Positions 16,167-22,856 of a stretch of 64,000 nucleotides of DNA are shown one piece after another. The DNA is from Hyphomicrobiales bacterium (GTDB lineage: Bacteria > Pseudomonadota > Alphaproteobacteria > Rhizobiales > Rhizobiaceae). The DNA is taken from contig UBJR01000013.1 of the NCBI GenBank assembly GCA_900465675.1, positions 101,402-165,401 on the forward strand. Direction: 5' to 3'. Position numbers and translations under genes: made by a program. The notes under the pieces were generated by a model, which did no database searches, was not told where the DNA came from, and saw only the letters and a list, made by a program, of their open reading frames with translations. How positions within the stretch are numbered: position 1 is the first letter of the stretch; each line of letters begins with the position of its first letter.

Positions 16167-16563
16167 TGAGCTGATCTTCCGTCGCTTTCGTCAGGTCGAC
16201 TGTCGTCTGGATCGGACCACCGTTTGGCCCAGACACTTCCCGCTTTGTCGGGGCATAACTGCCTTGCATCTTGTTCGCCTCGGCAATCGCAGAGATGGCG
16301 ATACGCGCGTCTTTCTCCGCTTCCCGGTCAAAGATGGTCTTGAGGGCCGAAAGCCTGTCAGCGGCCGTCCATTCGGCTTTCTTTTCGACTTTCTGCTGTG
16401 CCTTGGCGATAGCTGCAGCTATGTCAGGTTTTGTTAGGTTCTCCGACCCGACACTGCGCGCCGTCTTGGCGCTGTACCCAGCCCTGATTGCCGCTTGCGT
16501 TGCATTCAGATCGATCAGGTACTCGGCGACGAACCGCCTCTGCTTTTCACTCAGCTTAGGCAT
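16081..16563 (-). CDS. Terminase small subunit
   Basis: A protein of 160 residues beginning MPKLSEKQRRFVAEYLIDLNATQAAIRAGYSAKTARSVG. LTxKQxxFVxEYLxDxNATQAAIRAGYS is the classic helix-turn-helix opening of the Terminase_2 family (PF03592). A coiled-coil stretch (AAAIAKAQQKVEKKAEW) and an acidic tail follow. It recognises the packaging site and loads DNA on the large subunit. It overlaps the large subunit gene and lies downstream of an HNH nuclease gene. Confidence 0.9.
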   Translation of the reverse strand: MPKLSEKQRRFVAEYLIDLNATQAAIRAGYSAKTARSVGSENLTKPDIAAAIAKAQQKVEKKAEWTAADRLSALKTIFDREAEKDARIAISAIAEANKMQGSYAPTKREVSGPNGGPIQTTVDLTKATEDQLNALEAIFGPLAAASGDDEGDPGGEEAES

Positions 16564-16572
16564 GGGGGCTTT

Positions 16573-16695
16573 CTACTTCAAAGCCCGCCATATCCCCTCA
16601 CCGGGCGGCTGGTACGACTGGCAGGCCACGAGAACCGAGAACATCATACCCGCGACAGCGATGGCGCTGAGCGTACCGATCATCTTGCGGCTCAT
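16573..16695 (-). CDS. Small predicted lipoprotein (40 aa)
   Basis: A 40-residue frame, MSRKMIGTLSAIAVAGMMFSVLVACQSYQPP..., with a basic start, a hydrophobic helix and a perfect lipobox (LVAC). A GAGGGG Shine-Dalgarno precedes the ATG. It would be a lipid-anchored peptide of about 16 residues after processing. Its place next to the terminase suggests a phage small membrane protein (superinfection or spanin-like roles are possible); there is no direct evidence for either. Confidence 0.5.
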   Translation of the reverse strand: MSRKMIGTLSAIAVAGMMFSVLVACQSYQPPGEGIWRALK

Positions 16696-16707
16696 CGTGG
16701 TAACCCC

Positions 16708-16851
16708 TCAGTTCAGCAGCACGAAGGTCAGCTCGTGCTTGGCGATGTAGAAGAAAACGTCGGAGCGGTTCTCGCTGAACATCTCCAGATCGCCGTCGGC
16801 GTCGATCAGGGCGAAGCCGGGCGTTCCGTCTTCAGTGGTGGCCTGGCGCAT
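16708..16851 (-). CDS. Short uncharacterised protein (about 47 aa, start uncertain)
   Basis: The frame ends MRQATTEDGTPGFALIDADGDLEMFSENRSDVFFYIAKHELTFVLLN. The only ATG in the plausible part is at 16851; the frame stays open upstream through the DUF3309 gene. The sequence reads like a small globular protein rather than a shadow frame. Function unknown. Confidence 0.4.
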   Translation of the reverse strand: MRQATTEDGTPGFALIDADGDLEMFSENRSDVFFYIAKHELTFVLLN

Positions 16852-16916
16852 GTAGACGCAGCGATCGAGGGCCGCGAAGGCTGCAGACCCTCCAGAATAG
16901 AGGGGTTTGCCATCGG

Positions 16917-17072
16917 CTATATCCGGCCCATCAGGACGAGAACGATGATGATGACGAGCACCAGGACGAGGCCGCCGGACGGGCCATAACCCCAGCCCGC
17001 AGAGTGCGGCCAAGCCGGTACCGCGCCGATCAGCATCAAAATCAGCACGATTAGCAGGATGGTTCCAAGCAT
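16917..17072 (-). CDS. Small membrane protein (DUF3309 family)
   Basis: A 51-residue protein starting MLGTILLIVLILMLIGAVP, followed by AWPHSAGWGYGPSGG and a second hydrophobic segment ending MGRI. This is the near-exact pattern of DUF3309, short two-helix membrane proteins widespread in rhizobia and other Proteobacteria. The function of the family is unknown. The longer frame upstream of 17072 is not supported by a ribosome binding site. Confidence 0.75.
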   Translation of the reverse strand: MLGTILLIVLILMLIGAVPAWPHSAGWGYGPSGGLVLVLVIIIVLVLMGRI

Positions 17073-17106
17073 CGGGCTACTCCTCTGCGAATTGCGCAAG
17101 ATCATT

Positions 17107-17556
17107 TCACTTAGGCGGCCAAGGCATGCCATTTCTTTTGGCGAACTTCCGAACCCTATTGGCAAGGGGTTGGGCGATATCGTGCCACGGTCGATCTACG
17201 TTCGGCTTTTGATTCCCGTGGACGATCTTAGCGACCTCGACCCAAGGAAGGCCGCTCTCGGCCTTAGTTTCGTACGCCTGTTGGCACTCAGCATCAGTCG
17301 CGGCCCGCTTCTTCGCCAGCGTATTCCATCTATCGATGCTGCTCTTAACGCTCCTGCCGTGAATACGCATGTGGTCGATGCCATCGATCAACACGAGATT
17401 TTCTGGTTCATCGTTTGAATGGTCGCCGTCCATATGATGGACATGGAAACCATCTCGAAGCCGGTCCGACAACCACGCCTCTGTCCGCTCCGGGTGTGAA
17501 GCAAGCCACGAGTAGTGATAGCTCTGTAGACCTCTGACGCGAACGTTGACGGTCAT
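17107..17556 (-). CDS. HNH endonuclease next to terminase genes
   Basis: A protein of 149 residues. The HNH motif is HVHHMDGDHSNDEPENLVLIDGIDHMRIH (about residues 38-66): paired His, the D-G-D, Asn in the ENL turn, and the final HxxxH. A basic, Trp-containing C-terminal part (NRVRKFAKRNGMPWPPK) probably binds DNA. HNH nucleases encoded beside terminase subunits are known to help cleavage during packaging in some phages; it could also be a free-standing homing endonuclease. Confidence 0.72.
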   Translation of the reverse strand: MTVNVRVRGLQSYHYSWLASHPERTEAWLSDRLRDGFHVHHMDGDHSNDEPENLVLIDGIDHMRIHGRSVKSSIDRWNTLAKKRAATDAECQQAYETKAESGLPWVEVAKIVHGNQKPNVDRPWHDIAQPLANRVRKFAKRNGMPWPPK

Positions 17557-17562
17557 GACAGT

Positions 17563-17643
17563 CTACCAGAACAAGGCGATGAGCGAGACGATGCCGATCA
17601 GCACCAGACCGGCGAGGATCGCGCGTTCGGCTTGGGGCGTCAT
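17563..17643 (-). CDS. Tiny membrane peptide (26 aa)
   Basis: MTPQAERAILAGLVLIGIVSLIALFW: a short polar start and one hydrophobic helix up to the C-terminus. Its ATG lies 1 nt after the preceding gene's stop, with GAGGG upstream, so it is probably coupled. Single-helix peptides of this size are common in phage early operons; no function can be named. Confidence 0.45.
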   Translation of the reverse strand: MTPQAERAILAGLVLIGIVSLIALFW

Positions 17644-17644
17644 T

Positions 17645-17857
17645 TCAGCCCTCACTGCCTTCCAGCATGTGCCTTACCATCGCCTCAGCCTGGACGGCGT
17701 TCAGCAGATTGGTGCCCGACGGCTCGTGCTTCATGGGCCACGGGGTGTTCTCGTTGAACTCGCGCTTGAAGCTGATGCCACCATCCGGATTGAAGTTCTC
17801 CGGCAGCTTCCACGACAAGAAGCGATCGACCATGCGTTTGATCTGTTCTTCGGTCAT
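17645..17857 (-). CDS. Conserved-looking phage protein (70 aa)
   Basis: Start placed at ATG 17857 (MTEEQIKRMVDRFLSWKLPENFNPDGGISFKREFN); it overlaps the stop of the zinc-motif gene by 4 nt. The FLSWKLPENFNPDGGISF segment recurs in many phage proteins I know, all without assigned function. The rest is helical (NAVQAEAMVRHMLEGSE). Probably soluble. Confidence 0.6.
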   Translation of the reverse strand: MTEEQIKRMVDRFLSWKLPENFNPDGGISFKREFNENTPWPMKHEPSGTNLLNAVQAEAMVRHMLEGSEG

Positions 17858-18003
17858 CTCACACCCGTTTGAGGATCGACCCACCCACTGCCTCGACATG
17901 GTTGGCATGTGCCGGGTGCGAATGCGCCTCTATCGATCTTGTCTGCTTGTCCTGTCCCTTTGCAGTGGGAGCATATGGCGAGCTTTCGACTTGCGTCGCT
18001 CAT
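17854..18003 (-). CDS. Small DnaJ-type zinc finger protein (49 aa)
   Basis: MSDASRKLAICSHCKGTGQADK...CQPCRGSGWV: two CxxCxGxG motifs, as in the cysteine-rich domain of DnaJ, which together bind one zinc. Length is 49 residues, starting at ATG 18003, 1 nt after the stop of the SLOG-family gene. Such stand-alone zinc motifs are common in phage early genes; the partner is unknown. Confidence 0.6.
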   Translation of the reverse strand: MSDASRKLAICSHCKGTGQADKIDRGAFAPGTCQPCRGSGWVDPQTGVR

Positions 18004-18004
18004 C

Positions 18005-18364
18005 TCACACCTTCGCACTTGAACTGGAGACTGCCGTGATGTGCTGGACTGTGATCCCAGCAACGGAAGCGCGCCGGACCATGTCAGCCGTCCCTTTGCC
18101 ACCGGGACAAGCCAGAACCAAATCGGGCTTGCCTTCGTTGAGCATCTTGCGGTTCCTGATGGGGCCAGCGGCATTGCCGTACTTCGACCACTCAGCCTCG
18201 AATGTCTGCAGCTGGATGCCGCGCTTCTCGGCGTAGCGACGTGCGAGAGCATCAGCGCCTGTTGCGCCACCCTCGATCACGACCGAAGGCTGGAGATTGT
18301 CGAGCGCCCAGAAGAGTTGCGGCAGGTCCGAATAGTGCCGGCCGCCGCAGACGAGGACTTTCAA
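18005..18364 (-). CDS. DUF2493 (SLOG/YspA-like nucleotide-binding) protein
   Basis: A protein of 119 residues starting at TTG 18364, decided by AGGAGAG just upstream. It begins MKVLVCGGRHYSD and contains IEGGATGADALARRYAEKRG (about 30-50) and the GPIRNRKMLNEGKPDLVLACPGGKGTADMVR segment. This is the DUF2493 / YspA-type SLOG fold, with a Gly-rich nucleotide-binding loop (GGATGAD) and a second one (PGGKGT). Members are thought to bind nucleotide-derived ligands or NAD-like molecules. In phages the function is unknown. Confidence 0.78.
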   Translation of the reverse strand: MKVLVCGGRHYSDLPQLFWALDNLQPSVVIEGGATGADALARRYAEKRGIQLQTFEAEWSKYGNAAGPIRNRKMLNEGKPDLVLACPGGKGTADMVRRASVAGITVQHITAVSSSSAKV

Positions 18365-18631
18365 CTCGCTCTCCTGATGTGAAAAGGCCGCCGGCCGAAT
18401 GAACGGGCGACGGGCTGTGCGCGGGTGGTATCTCCGAGCATGTATTGGTGCCGGTGTTCGATCGCGTTCGCTACTAACCGGCTGAGTGCGCTAACCAGGC
18501 TTCGATCTGCCAGCTGTGGCCGCACCGCTTATGCAATTGGCTCCAACGGCCCCGATTGGACGGTCGATATCGTTGGCTTACGGCGCCCCGTGAGGGGAAA
18601 TGCTGTACCCGCAAAGGACAGCAATTCTATC
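18365..18631. other. 267-nt stretch without a convincing gene
   Basis: Only short frames are present. One minus-strand frame of 26 codons (from ATG 18441) ends on the TTG start of the SLOG gene (TTGA overlap), and another ends ...KRCGHSWQIEAWLAHSAG without a credible start. Either may be a real micro-gene, but I cannot support them. No tRNA, clear promoter or terminator was recognised. Confidence 0.4.
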
Positions 18632-19270
18632 TCATGCCGCCTGCTTGCGGCGGCTTTCTCTCTGACGGCGCCGCTCGTTCTGAGCGTCAGCCCAATCGAA
18701 CCGCGAAAGGTCGGTGTCGAAGTAGCAGGCCATCGGCCTTGCTTCGGCGTCCTGCCAGTGTGTCGCACCTTCTGCGATGATGGCATGTTTATCGCTGATT
18801 TCCGGCTGGTCTGGCAACAGGGCGGAAACGTCGATTTCGTTATGCTGCAACGGCTTGCTGACGATTTCTAACAAAATACGCAAAATCGCCCGCTCTTTCC
18901 TGCGCCGACCGGTCTCGGGATGAATGCCTTCTGCCCTGCACCAGTCCTTGAATGATTTGCGGCGAGCGAGGCACCACGCCCATGCCGTGAGGCACCGGCG
19001 CTCACCCTCGTTGCCGACCAGCAGGAGCCATTCCTGCGTTTCCTCGGCTTCGCTAATGTCGCGAGCCGACGGCGTGCGCATCGTCGACCAGAAATCTTTT
19101 CGCTCCTCTGCCAGCCGCTCGGCACCCCATCCGTTCTTATCTGCCTGGGTGTGCGGATACTCGATCCATGCGGCCCGCTTCGGCGCTCTTGGCCCGACAG
19201 CGGCAAAAGCCATCATGCTGATCTCTACCGCCCGGATGAAACGCTCGCCAATGTCCCTGCCCGTTGTCAT
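18632..19270 (-). CDS. Phage protein of unknown function (DUF6362-like, 212 aa)
   Basis: A protein of 212 residues. The N-terminal part (DIGERFIRAVEISMMAFAAVGPRAPKRAAWIEYPHTQAD) and the central WCLARRKSFKDWCRAEGIHPETGRRRKERAILRI look like a DNA-binding helix-turn-helix module with a basic second helix, as seen in DUF6362-type proteins of rhizobial phages. The C-terminal part is polar and ends in RRRQRESRRKQAA. Its start overlaps the next gene upstream by 4 nt. The family name is tentative. Confidence 0.5.
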   Translation of the reverse strand: MTTGRDIGERFIRAVEISMMAFAAVGPRAPKRAAWIEYPHTQADKNGWGAERLAEERKDFWSTMRTPSARDISEAEETQEWLLLVGNEGERRCLTAWAWCLARRKSFKDWCRAEGIHPETGRRRKERAILRILLEIVSKPLQHNEIDVSALLPDQPEISDKHAIIAEGATHWQDAEARPMACYFDTDLSRFDWADAQNERRRQRESRRKQAA

Positions 19271-19737
19271 GCTGCACCTCGCCTATCGTCAAGAAGATCA
19301 GGTTGGACCGCCAGCGCGCCGAAGCGGCGCCGCATTCTCTCGTATAGCATCCCGACCAAGGCGTGTCGTTTGGAGACCACGCCATCCAGGTCAGAAGTCC
19401 AGAATTGTAGATATCCCAGCGGGATAGCATCGAAGAATGCGAACCATGCCGAGACGTCGTTGTCGACCAGGGAGGGGAAATTCTTGGCGGCCGCCCGCAC
19501 CATGTCGGACACGACCCAGAGCGACGTCTCATCGATGAACGCTTTGTTGTTGGCGGTCTCTGCCAGCGTCATCACCACGAAACGCGCGTGCGCCTCGCCA
19601 TGGCGTTTTCTGATGCGGTCCAGCGTGGCGATCGCCCTTGTCTGCCCGTTGGCTGGCATGACGTTCGCCGGCACCACTTCGATCTGGTACTCGGCGAAGA
19701 TAGCTAGAGCTTCTGGATGGTCCGCCGCTGGCGTCAT
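19267..19737 (-). CDS. Conserved phage protein of unknown function (156 aa)
   Basis: A protein of 156 residues with TLDRIRKRHGEAHARFVVMTLAETANNKAFIDE (about 39-70), then FAFFDAIPLGYLQFW and VVSKRHALVGMLYERMRRRFG. I have seen this combination in many alphaproteobacterial prophages, always without function. Mostly helical and soluble. It is coupled to both neighbours by 4-nt overlaps. Confidence 0.55.
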   Translation of the reverse strand: MTPAADHPEALAIFAEYQIEVVPANVMPANGQTRAIATLDRIRKRHGEAHARFVVMTLAETANNKAFIDETSLWVVSDMVRAAAKNFPSLVDNDVSAWFAFFDAIPLGYLQFWTSDLDGVVSKRHALVGMLYERMRRRFGALAVQPDLLDDRRGAA

Positions 19738-19955
19738 GGCCCTACCCTGACGATGATGCCACGCATCGCCTGTTCTTCGGTGGCCGCGTATTCACGCATC
19801 GCCTTGTCTTCGGGGAACGGCACTCCGGCGCGCTGCAGCTTGTCTTCGAGCACCAGCAGCCGAGATACCATCATGAGCATAGCCATCTCGAATGAACCGC
19901 GCCGATTGTTGGCGGCCGTCAGGTAGGCGCGGACTATTTGATCGTCGATGGTCAT
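19734..19955 (-). CDS. Small helical protein (73 aa)
   Basis: Start taken at ATG 19955 (MTIDDQIVRAYLTAANNRRGSFE), overlapping the next gene upstream by 4 nt; the frame is open further but without support. Two helices with a possible coiled coil (AMLMMVSRLLVLEDKLQRAGV). No family recognised. Confidence 0.5.
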   Translation of the reverse strand: MTIDDQIVRAYLTAANNRRGSFEMAMLMMVSRLLVLEDKLQRAGVPFPEDKAMREYAATEEQAMRGIIVRVGP

Positions 19956-20218
19956 ATCCCGGCAGCCCTCTCGATTGCGTGGCGCTTGCATTTCTCCCAG
20001 ACGAGGCCGTCGACGCGTTCCACGCCCATATCCACGCAATAGTCGTTGGCGCGCTTTGCGATCCTCCGCAGCTTGGCGCGACGGCGCTTCAGGCGCCCAG
20101 GAACCAGCTTCCAATGTTCTTCGCAGAGCCACTCCATGCCGGGCAGCAGCGGATCGCCTTTGCGGTCGCCACGGGTTCGATGGCAAAAGGGCACGCAGCA
20201 GGAGAGACGGTCCGTCAT
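19952..20218 (-). CDS. Small Cys/His-containing basic protein (88 aa)
   Basis: MTDRLSCCVPFCHRTRGDRKGDPLLPGMEWLCEEHWKLVPGRLKRRRAKLRRIAKRAND...: Cys and His in the first 36 residues (CC..FCH, LCEEHW) are spaced like a zinc ribbon or knuckle, followed by a strongly basic helix. It is probably a small DNA- or RNA-binding protein. It occurs in similar positions in other rhizobial phages as far as I recall. Function unknown. Confidence 0.55.
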   Translation of the reverse strand: MTDRLSCCVPFCHRTRGDRKGDPLLPGMEWLCEEHWKLVPGRLKRRRAKLRRIAKRANDYCVDMGVERVDGLVWEKCKRHAIERAAGI

Positions 20219-20418
20219 TCGATCACCCCACTGCGGATCGCGGCCGCCACCAGCGCCGTGTCCTTGTAGACGCCGAACTTCTCCATCAGCGTGGCCTTAT
20301 GCGTCCTGACAGTGTCGTATGAAGTGCCAGTGATCGTGGCTATCTCGTTGACGGTTTTGCCGCCGCAGATGAGGGCGAGAACCTCTCGTTCAGCCGGGGT
20401 GATGTGGGGCCCGGTCAT
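20215..20418 (-). CDS. LuxR/GerE-type helix-turn-helix regulator (67 aa)
   Basis: The whole protein is one GerE HTH domain: LTPAEREVL-like ITPAEREVLALICGGKTVNEIATITGTSYDTVRTHKATLMEKFGVYKDTALVAAAIRSG. All conserved positions are present (E in the first helix, G-K-T..EIA, T-V..H, K-G-V). There is no sensor or receiver domain, so it acts alone or as a partner. As a phage gene it may regulate the late or early operon. Confidence 0.8.
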   Translation of the reverse strand: MTGPHITPAEREVLALICGGKTVNEIATITGTSYDTVRTHKATLMEKFGVYKDTALVAAAIRSGVIE

Positions 20419-21224
20419 TTCTTGTTCCTCCGAACCCAGCCGTGGGTCTCCGCCAGGCGTCCGAGTGTCCGATCGGAAATTCCGTGCGCTCCGGCGACGA
20501 ACTTGAGAGAATTCAGCCCAGCCTCGTAATCCTTGCGGAGATCGGCCATGTGGACCTTGACCTGCCTGAACGACGCCCGTGTTTTCCGGTTGGTGCGATA
20601 CCAGTTTTCGCTTTTGCCGACGGCAGTCACGGCGCGCTCGCTGATATCGAAGGCTATCGAGATTTCATCGAGCGTGTCGCCGCGCTGGTGAGCTTCCTTG
20701 ACCTTAGCCTTCAGATCGGGATCGTTGAGCAGCCGCTGGGTGCCGGACTGATACTCCGGCCTATCCTCGCCCATGATCTTCGCCACGCGCGCGACAGCGT
20801 GAATGACTGTCGTATGATCACGGCCGCCGAACTCACGACCGATGCGGGGATACGAAACGTTCAGCTTGGTGCGCAGCTCCCACATGATGATCTGCCGCGG
20901 CCCGGTAATCTCTCTCGCGTGGGACGGGCCGATGACCTGCATATAGTCGGCGCCGAGTTCCGCGCACCGCCGGATGATATAGGCGCGGATCTTGCTGCAT
21001 CGGTTACTTGCCAGGTACCACTGCCATGCCCGGACATGTTCATCGAACTGCGTATCCTCCTGCCGCCACATGGGAGGCACCACGACGCGCTGGACGACCC
21101 GCAGCATTGGCGACGGCTTTACCGGCCGGAACGCGTTGGCGGGGTTCATGAGGCGATTGCGCACCGCTGCTGCGTTCTGGCGCATCTCATCGGCGGATTG
21201 GAACTGACGGGCGGCGCTGGTCAT
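20415..21224 (-). CDS. Protein with DnaA domain IV-like DNA-binding domain
   Basis: About 269 residues from ATG 21224 (MTSAARQFQSADEM), overlapping the ATP-grasp gene stop. The centre contains IIRRCAELGADY..., then REITGPRQIIMWELRTKLNVSYPRIGREFGGRDHTTVIHAVARV. That segment is the DnaA C-terminal signature (PRQ..MYL.R......S...IG..FGGRDHTTV.HA). There is no AAA+ ATPase domain. The C-terminal part has two further HTH-like stretches (TLDEISIAFDISERAV; KFVAGAHGISDRTLGRLAE). It could bind DnaA boxes and act as the phage initiator or as a competitor of host DnaA. The gene is in the replication operon. Confidence 0.78.
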   Translation of the reverse strand: MTSAARQFQSADEMRQNAAAVRNRLMNPANAFRPVKPSPMLRVVQRVVVPPMWRQEDTQFDEHVRAWQWYLASNRCSKIRAYIIRRCAELGADYMQVIGPSHAREITGPRQIIMWELRTKLNVSYPRIGREFGGRDHTTVIHAVARVAKIMGEDRPEYQSGTQRLLNDPDLKAKVKEAHQRGDTLDEISIAFDISERAVTAVGKSENWYRTNRKTRASFRQVKVHMADLRKDYEAGLNSLKFVAGAHGISDRTLGRLAETHGWVRRNKK

Positions 21225-22135
21225 GGGCGGACCTCCTTGTCCTTGAACATCTCGTGGAAGCGAGCCTGCGCGGCCACGATCGACCATTCGCTTTTGGGCT
21301 TCCTCTTTTCGACTGCGGTGGCTTCATCGTCATAGTCGGGGATGACACTTCGAACGGCCTCGGCGATTGCGCGCACGTCACAGGCGAACAGGCCGAACTG
21401 ACCGATACGGGCGGGATTGAACTCTATGGCGATAATCCGGCCATCGCAGGCCGCCAGGTCGATGATCGCGTGCGGCGTCGCCATGGTCTCGGCAATCGAT
21501 CTTGCGATCCGCAGCATCTGGTCCGCTAACGACCGGCTATATTTCCAGGGTGCCTTATGCTTTGGCGTCAGATAGTGGGCAAATCCGACGGCTGGCATGT
21601 CGAGAGGCGTCAGGTGCACCGCGACCGGCGAGCACGTCACCACCTCTCGATTTATCACCACGAACCGGCGCTCGTAGTGCAGGTCCACCAGTTCCTGCAC
21701 CATCAGGCAGGGCGGAAGATCCATGAATGAGAACGCCATTGCATCGGCGGCTTCCATCAGCGACGTGCCGACCGGGACGCGCACGATGTAGTGCTTCGCC
21801 CTGATCGACTTGACGAAGGCACCCTTCCCTTCGGAGTGCAGCCGATCGACTTCGGCCTTGGCTCCATCCCAGTCGCAGAGCTTGAAGGAGCGGCCGCAGG
21901 CGCTCAGGAACGCGGGATCGGTCCAGTATGGCAGGTCATCGCCGATCGGGAGGATGGCACCGCGCTCGTGATTCCTGCCGCGGCCCAGCAGATATCCGTC
22001 AGCCGGAGCCTCGGCATCATGACCGAGCGGGATGATGCCGTCGCCGAACTCGTCATAGATCGCCTTCCAGAGCGCGGCATCTTCGAGGCGCTCTTCCGGG
22101 TCATCGGTGTTGAACAGGCGGTAGTAGAGCTTCAT
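21221..22135 (-). CDS. ATP-grasp enzyme (R2K-like clade)
   Basis: A protein of 304 residues. An N-terminal alpha/beta part (LYYRLFNTDD...) leads to ATP-grasp features. AFVKSIRAKHYIVRVPVG holds a Lys pair for ATP, and LMVQELVDLHYERRFVVINREVVTCSP gives the hinge E and the strand with R. IIDLAACDGRIIAIEFNPARIGQFGLF supplies the late acidic D and E...N metal-binding triad. This arrangement fits the R2K group of ATP-grasp enzymes known from phages and thought to ligate amino acids or peptides to proteins. The substrate is unknown. It is coupled to the DnaA-like gene and to the gene upstream by 4-nt overlaps. Confidence 0.68.
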   Translation of the reverse strand: MKLYYRLFNTDDPEERLEDAALWKAIYDEFGDGIIPLGHDAEAPADGYLLGRGRNHERGAILPIGDDLPYWTDPAFLSACGRSFKLCDWDGAKAEVDRLHSEGKGAFVKSIRAKHYIVRVPVGTSLMEAADAMAFSFMDLPPCLMVQELVDLHYERRFVVINREVVTCSPVAVHLTPLDMPAVGFAHYLTPKHKAPWKYSRSLADQMLRIARSIAETMATPHAIIDLAACDGRIIAIEFNPARIGQFGLFACDVRAIAEAVRSVIPDYDDEATAVEKRKPKSEWSIVAAQARFHEMFKDKEVRP

Positions 22136-22554
22136 GCCTCACCTCCAATGATCAGCTTGGCCTTCAACACCGAGATGATCAGCGCGATTGCTGGCCTGCC
22201 AGATGGGCGAAGATCGATGTCGGTGAGATCAGACCAATCGAGCGCGGGATCGAACTCGCGCTGCAGCCGCTCGCCATGCTCCGGGCTGTTGAAGTCGGGA
22301 AACACCCAAGCGTCATCAGAGACGCTGCAGGTTGCGACACGCCATGCCCAGCCGGGGAGAATGCGAGCGGTGAACCACACGGCCTGATCAATGGAATCGG
22401 TGAAATGCGGGACGATGACTTCGCACTGCTCCGGCGTCCAGTGCTCGCGGGCGGCTGATACGGACGGCGATGACAACGCGAATATCTCCATATCGAGATC
22501 GCGATCAGGACCAGTTGCAGCCTCAAGCCGATGGATGAGAAGTGTCACGCTCAT
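22132..22554 (-). CDS. Phage protein of unknown function (140 aa)
   Basis: Residues about 45-90 read TPEQCEVIVPHFTDSIDQAVWFTARILPGWAWRVATCSVSDDAWVF. This is similar to a small alpha/beta sandwich domain frequent in phage early proteins (sequence pattern: YT.S.D.A..L.P.GW.W.V). The N-terminal MSVTLLIHRLEAATGPDRDLD is also typical of such proteins. No enzymatic motif seen. It is coupled by 4-nt overlaps on both sides. Confidence 0.5.
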   Translation of the reverse strand: MSVTLLIHRLEAATGPDRDLDMEIFALSSPSVSAAREHWTPEQCEVIVPHFTDSIDQAVWFTARILPGWAWRVATCSVSDDAWVFPDFNSPEHGERLQREFDPALDWSDLTDIDLRPSGRPAIALIISVLKAKLIIGGEA

Positions 22555-22856
22555 GCCGCCGTCTCCTTGCGCTCGACTTCGACCGTCTTCCCGCCACCGC
22601 GGAACAGCTTCTCGAATTGCGACTTTGCCAGCGCCTTCCGGCTCGTCGGACCGGTGATGGCTTCCGCGACGATCGGGCTGTTCATCTGCCGCAGGAACTC
22701 ATCCTTGGCCGCCGCTTCTGCTTCCCGCTCAGATGGGAAGATGATGTCGTCTCGACCGTTGCGGAGGACGCGGTTCTCGCCGTGGTGATAGAGGCGGAAC
22801 CAGGCGATCCAGCCGGTGGGGATTCGGTGGCTTCCGAAATCGCACTTGTTCGTCAT
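22551..22856 (-). CDS. Phage protein of unknown function (101 aa)
   Basis: Start at ATG 22856 (MTNKCDFGSHRIPTGWIAWFRLYHHGENRVLRNGRDDIIFPSE), overlapping the methyltransferase stop by 4 nt. A beta-rich first half is followed by a helical EREAEAAAKDEFLRQMNSP and a basic tail. Function unknown; its tight coupling to the methyltransferase may mean a shared process. Confidence 0.5.
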   Translation of the reverse strand: MTNKCDFGSHRIPTGWIAWFRLYHHGENRVLRNGRDDIIFPSEREAEAAAKDEFLRQMNSPIVAEAITGPTSRKALAKSQFEKLFRGGGKTVEVERKETAA

